A stretch of DNA of 41,327 bases from Planctomycetaceae bacterium (GTDB lineage Bacteria > Planctomycetota > Phycisphaerae > Phycisphaerales > UBA1924): NCBI GenBank assembly GCA_021294835.1, contig JAJTDF010000021.1, positions 1 through 41,327 of the forward strand, given 5' to 3'. Both the position numbers and the translations under genes were made by a program. Of the stretch, positions 35,006-41,327 are shown piece after piece. How positions within the stretch are numbered: position 1 is the stretch's first letter; each line of letters opens with the position of its first letter. The notes under the pieces were generated by a model. That model ran no database searches, was not told the origin of the DNA, and was given only the letters and a program-made list of their open reading frames with translations.

Positions 35006-37201
35006 TTACGGGCAACCGGCTGCGAAAGCGGCGATGAACGCATTGAAGTCGTCGCCGGTCAGCAGGCCGTCCGGCTCGCTGGGCGGACCGCCGATGCCCG
35101 TCACGTCCGCCAGCAGGTCGTTCGCTGCGAACGCGCCGATGAACGCGTTGAAGTCATCGCCGGTCAGCAGGCCGTCCGGCGGGCTGGGAGCACCGCCGAT
35201 GCCCGTTACGTCCGCGACGCTGCAGGCCAGTGACCCGCCAAGCGTCAGCGTCGCCGAGTCCATCAGCACCGGCTCGCTCTTGCCCCACTTGAGCCACTGG
35301 GCGTACACAATCTGCCCCAGCGGCATGTTCTGTGGATTGGGCACCACAAAGCCCGGCGGCAGCGTCCACTGCACGATCGGCTGCCCGGAGACCGGGTCAA
35401 TCCGCTCAGACTGCGGCACAAAGCCGCTCACATCCGTCGCGTTGTCCCTCAGAAACTCGATGTAGTCCCGCGTGGTGGTCTGGTGGAACACCCGCACCTG
35501 CACGCTCGCCGCTCCGCTCGGAACGGTGAACAGCGTGTCATCCCAGAACTGACCGTCCGCGTAGGAGTAGTCGACCGGCGGGCTCTGGATGGCCTCGAAG
35601 TTCGCGTTGGTGAACCCGCGGGGCGGAATGCGGTTGTCCGCATACACCTTGTTGTTCAGGTCAAGATGGAACGACGGGCCCAGGGGCAGGTTGGCCAGCG
35701 AGGACATCACCGCGTCTAGCCCCTGCTTCATGCGATAGACCTTCGTGTCACCCTCAGAGAGCAGCGCTGTCGTCGGGTCGTATGCCCCCCGCTCGGCCAC
35801 CAGGTTGCCGTTGCTGTCCAGGAATCGCACGTTCACCCACATCCGCCGCCCCTCGCTGAAGCCCGCCGGCAGCTTGTGCCCGGTCTGGTTGATGATCCTC
35901 ACCCGCAGGCTCGAACCCTCCTGGGTCACCTCCAGGTCGCTGGCCTTGGTCAGCATCGACTTGTTGCGGTCGATCGACTCCAGCACGCCCTGCTCGAACT
36001 CCATCCCGCTGTCGCCCCCATACAGGTCAAAGACCGACCGCAGCACCCAGGAGTTGGCCCCGGCGAAGTTGTGCACCGGCACGTTCGGCCGCACCGGCGG
36101 AGCCAGTTCGCAGCCCTGCCCCTCAGCCGGCGGCTGGTGGCAGTCCTGGCAGCTCTGATAGCTGGTCTCGCTGTTGAAGATCACCAGCGGCCCCGGCCCG
36201 CCGCCCGGGGCCGTCCCACGGGTCACGCCGTCGTAGGAATACCGCCCAACCTGGCCCGGGCCCCCGTTGGGGTTCGGCACCGTGAGCGTCACGCCCGCCG
36301 GGTTGTTCGCCGGGTTGAATGAGGACTTGGACCACTCGCTGTACGTCCGGTCCAGCGGGAACATGTCGTACTTGTTCCCCGTCGGGTGCGGCTGGTTCAA
36401 CGCGTTGGGCGCGTAGGTGCCGTCGGGCTGACGGCTGAACACCGGATTGGATACGTCATGGCAGCTGGCGCACAGCCCGCTGTCTTTGTGGAAGTCGGAC
36501 TGGATCCAGTTGTGATACGGCATGAAGCCCAGGTCAAACGGCCCCCGCCGCCGATCCTTCGGATCGATCACGTACCCGTTGGCCGCCAGCTCCCCGCCAT
36601 TGGCAAACGCCGGCGGACGGTTCACCCCCAAAGATGCGAGGATCTGCTCGTCGGTGTTCTCGTTGAAGCTCTCCGGCGGGCCGCCCACCGTCGGCCGCGG
36701 ACCCTGCGGAGCCCGCGGATCCACCATCCGGTGGCAGGTGATGCAGTTCACGCCCTGAGTATCCAACGGCTCCAGCGACGAGCCGTTGGTGTTGGTCGCC
36801 CGGTTCTGGATCCACCCCATTGGCGCGTGGCAGCGAAGGCACAGGTCACCCGAAAAACTCGCGTCCTTCTCCGCAATCTGAAACTGCGCTTGGAACACCG
36901 GGTCCCGGTACGCCTGTGACATCATCGTGTATGACCACCGGTTGTACGGCGCTGTGTAGTTGTTGGGATGTTCCCCAGAGAAGTCCTGATGGCATCCGGC
37001 GCAAAATTGCGCCTCCAGCAGCGGCTCCAGCGTGCCGCCCTCCAGCGTCGTCGGTGAGGGCTGCGTGCCATACATGTAGAAGTCGGCCCGCGTCGTCGCC
37101 ACCCGGGGCGTCTGCGCCAGCACCACGCCGAAGCCGATGCCCAAAAGGCCCAGCCACGCGACCGCCCACCGCTGCGCTCCACCAACTCGCTTTCCGCGCA
37201 T
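35006..37201 (-). CDS. Five-heme c-type cytochrome with duplicated GC-type dockerin-like tail
   Basis: A 731-residue exported protein: signal peptide (RWAVAWLGLLGIGFGVVLAQ), then five CxxCH heme sites (Cys67, 121, 153, 244 and 351: CAGCH, CLRCH, CITCH, CASCH, CQDCH), all in the first half. A beta-rich region follows (about 400-650). The last 70 residues hold two copies of ADVTGIGG-PS-PDGLLTGDDFNAFI-AFAA, bracketed by Cys and ending in GCP, the planctomycete GC-type dockerin-like sorting tail. ATG 37201 has GGGAG 8 nt upstream; ATG 37216 would add five residues. It follows mqnD after 248 bp; that gap shows only a weak hairpin at 37396-37414 and an AT-rich GAATAATC near 37321. An electron-transfer role at the periplasm or cell surface is inferred. 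Confidence 0.85.
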   Translation of the reverse strand: MRGKRVGGAQRWAVAWLGLLGIGFGVVLAQTPRVATTRADFYMYGTQPSPTTLEGGTLEPLLEAQFCAGCHQDFSGEHPNNYTAPYNRWSYTMMSQAYRDPVFQAQFQIAEKDASFSGDLCLRCHAPMGWIQNRATNTNGSSLEPLDTQGVNCITCHRMVDPRAPQGPRPTVGGPPESFNENTDEQILASLGVNRPPAFANGGELAANGYVIDPKDRRRGPFDLGFMPYHNWIQSDFHKDSGLCASCHDVSNPVFSRQPDGTYAPNALNQPHPTGNKYDMFPLDRTYSEWSKSSFNPANNPAGVTLTVPNPNGGPGQVGRYSYDGVTRGTAPGGGPGPLVIFNSETSYQSCQDCHQPPAEGQGCELAPPVRPNVPVHNFAGANSWVLRSVFDLYGGDSGMEFEQGVLESIDRNKSMLTKASDLEVTQEGSSLRVRIINQTGHKLPAGFSEGRRMWVNVRFLDSNGNLVAERGAYDPTTALLSEGDTKVYRMKQGLDAVMSSLANLPLGPSFHLDLNNKVYADNRIPPRGFTNANFEAIQSPPVDYSYADGQFWDDTLFTVPSGAASVQVRVFHQTTTRDYIEFLRDNATDVSGFVPQSERIDPVSGQPIVQWTLPPGFVVPNPQNMPLGQIVYAQWLKWGKSEPVLMDSATLTLGGSLACSVADVTGIGGAPSPPDGLLTGDDFNAFIGAFAANDLLADVTGIGGPPSEPDGLLTGDDFNAFIAAFAAGCP
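35033..35215 (-). repeat. Tandem 78-bp repeats encoding the dockerin-like motifs
   Basis: Two near-identical 78-bp copies (35033-35110 and 35138-35215) lie 105 bp apart in the 3' end of the cytochrome gene, encoding the same motif twice in frame. Their DNA identity suggests a recent internal duplication or ongoing conversion. Confidence 0.88.
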
Positions 37202-37449
37202 CCGCCGTTCTCCCATGACACGATGACCGAATCAAGCCCCCGGCAAGTCGCCTCACCTCGGTCGGCCCGCCGCACAGCGACAGACACCGCGCTCAAGGAA
37301 CAGACGACCGCCTCCCGCACGATTATTCGGCCCCCCTGCCACGAAGTTCCGTCTCTCGGGGTGAATCGGCTCCCCCAAACCCTTTCCGGTTCACATTCCC
37401 TCGGAACAGGGGAAGCTCCGCCTTGACGGTTATTGGACAATCCGACGCC

Positions 37450-38430
37450 TCACTGGCCGTTCCCGCCCGGCCCGGGTGAAGGCCTCAGCATCTTCGCTTC
37501 CCCCAATGGCGCGATCAGACCCGCCTCGGCCCCGCGTTGCAGCAGCAGCCGAATCGCCCGCTCCCCCGCCTCCCCGCAGTCCACTGTCCAGCGGCTCACG
37601 TACGTGTCAATGTACCGGCTCAGCGACAGATCATCCTTCAGCGGACTGAACAACCGGGCATAGTCCAGCGACCGCGACCGGTGCTTCAGCGCATGTTGCA
37701 CCGACGCATCCAGAAGGTCCACCACCTGCTGCAGGCCGCCCGGACCAAACCTCGCGTCCAGATCCCGTCGCACCACGTTGGCCCCCAGCGGTAACGGCAG
37801 CCCCGTCGCCGCCTTCCACGTCACCCCCATGTCCGCAACCTCCGCCAGCCCCATTCCCGCGAATGTGAACTGCGCCTCGTGGATCAGCAACCCCATGTTC
37901 ACCCCGTCCACCCCGCTCGCCACCGTCTCCATGATGCGGTCGAAGCTCGTCACTACCACCGGCGCCTCAGCCGCGCGAAACAACCCTCGGAACGCCAGAT
38001 ACGCCGTGGTCTCCCGACCAGGAATCGCCACCACCGGCCTGGCCTGCGCGATCGCGCTCGCCAGCGTCTCACCCGTCGGCCGCGAGGCGAACAGGTCATC
38101 CCGCCAGCCCGCCCGCCGCACCAACTTCGGCCCCCAGTCATCGCCAAAGCTCGAGCCGAAGCTCGTCGGCGCGTACCGCTCCGCCACCGCAGGCCAGTGC
38201 GCAAACGAGATCGCCGTGATGTCCAGATCCCCCACCTCTCGTGCTCGCCGGTTCAGCACCGCGATGTCCTCCGGGATCCCCCGGAAGCTGAACCGCCCCG
38301 TGTCGATCGCCGGCGGCGCCAGCAGCCGCTGCGGATTCGCCGGATCCAGCATCCCCGTCACCGGCCACCACATGAACACATCATCCGCGTCCGCAGAGTG
38401 CGCCAGCGTCAGCGTGATCGCATCGCTCAT
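37450..38430 (-). CDS. mqnD: 1,4-dihydroxy-6-naphthoate synthase (MqnD), futalosine pathway
   Basis: The 326-residue protein matches the MqnA/MqnD periplasmic-binding-like fold. Signatures are LTLAHSADADDVFMWW, DITAISFAHWP, FGSSFGDDWGPKLV, VVAIPGRETTAYLAFR and FDRIMETVASGVDGVNMGLLIHEAQFTF. The His of LLIHE is the likely catalytic residue, and PLPLGANVVRRDL completes the pattern. MqnD converts cyclic de-hypoxanthine futalosine to 1,4-dihydroxy-6-naphthoate in menaquinone synthesis. I chose ATG 38430 because it overlaps the panC stop (ATGA); the upstream GTG would add a Gly-rich stretch lying within panC. MqnA itself is a less likely alternative. Confidence 0.82.
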   Translation of the reverse strand: MSDAITLTLAHSADADDVFMWWPVTGMLDPANPQRLLAPPAIDTGRFSFRGIPEDIAVLNRRAREVGDLDITAISFAHWPAVAERYAPTSFGSSFGDDWGPKLVRRAGWRDDLFASRPTGETLASAIAQARPVVAIPGRETTAYLAFRGLFRAAEAPVVVTSFDRIMETVASGVDGVNMGLLIHEAQFTFAGMGLAEVADMGVTWKAATGLPLPLGANVVRRDLDARFGPGGLQQVVDLLDASVQHALKHRSRSLDYARLFSPLKDDLSLSRYIDTYVSRWTVDCGEAGERAIRLLLQRGAEAGLIAPLGEAKMLRPSPGPGGNGQ

Positions 38431-39329
38431 CGCTCCACCTCCGCCCCGGCTCCCGCCGCCGGCTGCCCGTGCCACGGCATGTTGTCAATCAGCCGCACCG
38501 CCCCGAACCTGGCCGCCACCAGCGCCCGCTTGGCCACCGGGGCAGCCCCATCACCCTCGCCCAGCCGCCCCAGGTCCGCCGCCCGCCGCACCACGGCGTA
38601 CTCCACCTCGCCCACCGCCCGGCTGATCCGATCGGCCATCCCCGCTTCGGCCACCTCCGCCGAGGCCGCACCGGCAAACTCCCGCAACGCCGCTGAAATC
38701 GCCACCGCAGCCCGCCGCTCCGAAGGTGTCAGAAATCGGTTCCGGCTGCTCATCGCCAGCCCGTCCTGCTCCCGCACCGTCGCCGAAGGCACGATCTCAA
38801 TATCCTGCCCAGACGCGGCCACCATTGCCGCGATCACCGCCAACTGCTGCCAGTCCTTCTCGCCGAACACCGCGTGCGTTGGCCGCACCAGATCAAACAG
38901 CCGCTGCACCACCTGGCACACCCCGGCGAAGTGCCCCGGCCGGTGCCGATCCTCCAGTCCCGGCTCGGTCGCCACCTTCGGCAACGCCGGCACCCGAGGC
39001 GTCTGCCCCGGCGGATACACATCCTCCACCGCCGGCGCGTACACCACGTCCGCCCCCGCCGCCCGACACAACTGCAAGTCCGCGTCCAGCGTCTTGGGGT
39101 ACCGGGCGAAATCCGCCAGGTCGTTGAACTGCGTGGGGTTCACGAAGATGCTCACCACCACCGGCCCGTTGAGCAGCCGCTCCCGCCGCAACGCCGCTGC
39201 GTGCCGCACCAGCGCAGCGTGCCCCTCGTGCAACGCCCCCATCGTGGGCACGAACACGCCGCGGTTGGCCGGCAGCAGCGAAGCCTTGGTAAGCAACTCC
39301 ACGGCCAACCGTCCGCCGCCCGCCACCAC
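38427..39329 (-). CDS. panC: Pantothenate synthetase
   Basis: This 300-residue protein condenses pantoate with beta-alanine using ATP. All family motifs are present: PTMGALHEGH (HIGH-like), VSIFVNPTQF, ARYPKTLDADLQL, HRPGHFAGVCQVV, VFGEKDWQQLAVI and REQDGLAMSSRN. It begins with GTG, fixed by an in-frame TGA two codons upstream; no SD is seen. It is translationally coupled to mqnD, linking CoA and menaquinone synthesis genes in one transcript. It is divergent from the downstream glycosyltransferase with 79 bp between the starts. Confidence 0.95.
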   Translation of the reverse strand: MVAGGGRLAVELLTKASLLPANRGVFVPTMGALHEGHAALVRHAAALRRERLLNGPVVVSIFVNPTQFNDLADFARYPKTLDADLQLCRAAGADVVYAPAVEDVYPPGQTPRVPALPKVATEPGLEDRHRPGHFAGVCQVVQRLFDLVRPTHAVFGEKDWQQLAVIAAMVAASGQDIEIVPSATVREQDGLAMSSRNRFLTPSERRAAVAISAALREFAGAASAEVAEAGMADRISRAVGEVEYAVVRRAADLGRLGEGDGAAPVAKRALVAARFGAVRLIDNMPWHGQPAAGAGAEVER

Positions 39330-39394
39330 TTGTCAACTGCCGCACGCGTGCGATCCTTCCCCCCGCTGCCCCGGCCTCATTCCCGAACCGACGC

Positions 39395-39400
39395 CATAAT
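39395..39400 (+). promoter_or_regulatory. Possible -10 element of a leaderless transcript
   Basis: CATAAT, one base from TATAAT, stands out in a GC-rich 79-bp divergent gap. It ends 8 nt before the GTG of the glycosyltransferase, so transcription would begin at or next to the start codon. No -35 match is seen. Confidence 0.25.
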
Positions 39401-39408
39401 CCCTCCGC

Positions 39409-40359
39409 GTGTCCGCCGCCCCCGGCCATCCCGTCCATGTGGTCATCCCCACACACACCACCCGCCATCTCGCGGCCTGTCTGGCCAGCATGGCCTGGCA
39501 ACGCGTCCCGCCCGCCAGCGTCATCCTCACCACCGATACCGACGCCCCCGACATCGCCCGCCTGGTTGACGACTGGTGGCCCCGCATCGCCGCCGCCATC
39601 CGCGACCGCACCGGCCGGGCCTGCCCGCTCCGGCATGTCGCCCGCCCGCACCAGGGCGAAGCGCGGCTAAACCAGGTCCGCAACAACGGCCTCCGCGTGC
39701 TGCTCTCCGGCGTCCGCGAAGGCTGGGCCTCGCCCGAGGATCTGGTGGTCATCCTCGACGGCGACACCCTGCTCGATCCCGACGCCGTCGCTGGCCACGC
39801 CGCCCTGGCCGCCTCCGGCCGCGACCTGATCATCCCCTTCCGCGTCATGCTCACCGAGCAGCAAACCCACGCATGGACCGCCGAGTCGGCGCTCAGCGGT
39901 CAGCCCGAGCCGGCGTGGCTCACCCCCGGCGTCCGCAACGCCCTCCGCCAGCGCCAGCGCCGCTACACCCGCCAACTCTGGCTCAAACGCTTCGGCCTGA
40001 CCAAGCCCCACAAGCCCAAGGTCCTCGGCGGGCACCACGCCGTCCGCCTCCGGGCTCTGCTGGCCGTCAACGGCTACGACGAGCTCTACACCGGCTACGG
40101 CTTTGACGATGACGACCTCTGCCGTCGGCTCTTCGCCCGCGCCGGCCAGCCCGCCGCCGTCGCGCCGTCGCGTGTCGCCATCGCCTGCACCAGCCTTCTC
40201 GCCTACCACCTCTGGCACCCCACCCGCGCCGCCCCCCGCATCGAGGACACCTCAGGCTTCGCCCGCTTCTCCAGAACCGATCTGCCCATCCGCTGCGAGC
40301 GGGGCATCGACAACCCCCTCGCGCAGCCTGAGCCCTCGCTCCGGTTCATCCCCGGCTGA
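39409..40359 (+). CDS. GT-A glycosyltransferase (GT2-like with galactosyltransferase-type C-terminus)
   Basis: The 316-residue protein opens with the nucleotide-sugar fold of family 2 enzymes (HVVIPTHTTRHLAACLASM). It has a DxD-type metal site in VVILDGDTLLDPDAV. Its C-terminal segment (KVLGGHHAVRLRALLAVNGYDELYTGYGFDDDDLCRRL) resembles the galactosyltransferase C-terminal module. No membrane helix is evident. The start is GTG; no SD is present, consistent with a leaderless message. Convergent with pyrG, 40 bp apart. Cell-envelope or exopolysaccharide synthesis is the usual role; the acceptor is unknown. Confidence 0.8.
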   Translation: MSAAPGHPVHVVIPTHTTRHLAACLASMAWQRVPPASVILTTDTDAPDIARLVDDWWPRIAAAIRDRTGRACPLRHVARPHQGEARLNQVRNNGLRVLLSGVREGWASPEDLVVILDGDTLLDPDAVAGHAALAASGRDLIIPFRVMLTEQQTHAWTAESALSGQPEPAWLTPGVRNALRQRQRRYTRQLWLKRFGLTKPHKPKVLGGHHAVRLRALLAVNGYDELYTGYGFDDDDLCRRLFARAGQPAAVAPSRVAIACTSLLAYHLWHPTRAAPRIEDTSGFARFSRTDLPIRCERGIDNPLAQPEPSLRFIPG

Positions 40360-40399
40360 GCCAAACGCCCCCGCGTTCACTCTCACTGCCCCGCCCCGC

Positions 40400-41327
40400 T
40401 CAGCCCCGCGCGTGCTCGCGGGCGCTGCTGTTCGCAGGCCGCAGCCACCGAGACAGCGCCGGGTCATGCTGCAGATCGGCCCGCTTCACGTCCGTCGTGC
40501 CGTACTTGCGCATCACCGCCGCCGCGATCAGCCCCATGAACAGCGGCTGAGGCCGCAGCGGCCGCCCCGTCAACTCAGGGTGGAACTGCGCCGCGACGAA
40601 GTACGGGTGCGACTGCTCGACGCCCGACTCCAGGCCCGGCAGTTCCAGCACCTGCATGATCGGCTGCGTCGGATGCCGCCCGCTGAAGATCAGCCCGCCC
40701 TGCTCAAGCCGGGGGATGTACGCCGGCTCCACCTCGTAGCGGTGACGGAACCGCTCCCGCACCGACAGCCGCCGGTTGTACAGGTGCGAAGCCAGCGACC
40801 CCTCGGTCAACAGCACGTCCTGCGCCCCCAGCCGCATCGAACCGCCCAGCCCCTCGATCTTCTTCTGCTCCGGCAACTCGCTGATCAGCGGGTGCGGACA
40901 CCGCGGGTCAAACTCCGTGCTGTTCGCGTCAACCAGCCCCAGCACGTTGCGGGCAAACTCGATCACCGCCACCTGGAACCCCAGACAGATGCCCAGATAC
41001 GGGATCTTCTGCTCCCGGCACACCCGCACCGCCGCGATCTTCCCTTCCACCCCGCGAGAGCCGAACCCGCCCGGCACGATCACCGCGTCCATGTTCCGCA
41101 GCAGGTCGTTGGCCGCCGTTTCGGTCAACTCCGTCGTGTCCATCCAGTGGAGCTTCACGTCGGTGTCCAGATGGGCGCCGCAGTGCTCCACCGCCTTGTC
41201 GATCGACGCGTACGCGTCCCGCAGGTGCGCGTACTTGCCGGTGATGCCCACGTTGATCTGCCGCGGCCGCTGGCTGGTCAGCTTCCGCACAAAGTTCGCC
41301 CACCGGTCCCGCGCCCGATCCTCGTGC
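40400..41327 (-). CDS. pyrG: CTP synthase, C-terminal part (5' end outside the window)
   Basis: The frame stays open to the end of the window, so the amidoligase domain is missing and only the glutaminase half and a short lead-in are seen. NVGITGKYAHLRDAYASIDK begins the class I glutamine amidotransferase domain. VPGGFGSRGVEGK forms the oxyanion region, GICLGFQ carries the nucleophilic Cys, and FVAAQFHPELTGRPLRPQPLF contains the catalytic His and Glu. The enzyme makes CTP from UTP and glutamine. The C-terminal 30 residues are a slightly extended basic tail. Internal GTG codons should not be taken as starts. Confidence 0.96.
   Translation of the reverse strand, partial: HEDRARDRWANFVRKLTSQRPRQINVGITGKYAHLRDAYASIDKAVEHCGAHLDTDVKLHWMDTTELTETAANDLLRNMDAVIVPGGFGSRGVEGKIAAVRVCREQKIPYLGICLGFQVAVIEFARNVLGLVDANSTEFDPRCPHPLISELPEQKKIEGLGGSMRLGAQDVLLTEGSLASHLYNRRLSVRERFRHRYEVEPAYIPRLEQGGLIFSGRHPTQPIMQVLELPGLESGVEQSHPYFVAAQFHPELTGRPLRPQPLFMGLIAAAVMRKYGTTDVKRADLQHDPALSRWLRPANSSAREHARG

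Noticed and set aside
35033-35215. Direct repeats as ends of a mobile element
   Set aside because: They encode the same protein motif twice in frame, and no transposase or inverted ends are present.

Overview
The window is a GC-rich stretch of bacterial chromosome with tightly packed genes; no gap between genes exceeds about 260 bp. Several features point to a planctomycete, most likely of the class Phycisphaerae. A multiheme cytochrome ends in a duplicated DVTGIGG...LTGDDFNAFIAAFAAGC tail of the planctomycete GC-type dockerin kind. Menaquinone appears to be made by the futalosine route (mqnD). The pseudopilins are greatly enlarged. Shine-Dalgarno (SD) sequences are present for only some genes. 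The lineage is an inference from gene content; no rRNA gene is present to test it.

Layout. (1) 1-2960, plus strand: the 3' part of a divergent ANL-superfamily (AMP-ligase-like) gene, overlapped by an MIO-type aromatic ammonia-lyase whose selectivity residues look tyrosine-type. This is probably the edge of an aryl-polyene-like or other phenolic pathway lying to the left. (2) 2987-13511, minus strand: xseA, a GT-B glycosyltransferase and an Opp/Dpp-like ABC importer. The importer has one ATPase, one OppB-type and two OppC-type permeases with large extra segments, and a membrane-tethered coiled-coil binding protein. (3) 13578-14332: a VOC-fold lipoprotein and tRNA-Pro(UGG). (4) 14388-31947, minus strand: a 17-kb filament/secretion locus read in the order pilB-like, pilT, pilB, pilC, then G-, H-, I-, J- and K-like pseudopilins. 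The K-like protein has 1916 residues. No secretin, prepilin peptidase or PilM/N/O/P-type genes lie within the window. (5) 32054-34859, plus strand: a stand-alone coaB and an RluA-family pseudouridine synthase fused to a class I methyltransferase. (6) 35006-39329, minus strand: panC, mqnD and a five-heme cytochrome with a C-terminal sorting-like domain. (7) 39409-40359, plus strand: a GT-A glycosyltransferase. (8) 40400-41327, minus strand: the C-terminal part of pyrG.

How the genes may work together. The ATPases, platform protein and pseudopilins form the motor and fibre half of a type II secretion/type IV pilus-like machine. Stop/start overlaps join G-H-I-J into one translational unit, and two hairpins separate J from K. 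The strongest candidate for something under-described is this enlarged pseudopilin set with its giant K-like protein. Next come the RluA-methyltransferase fusion, the importer with enlarged permeases, and the tyrosine ammonia-lyase/ANL pair. No mobile elements, CRISPR arrays or rRNA genes were seen.
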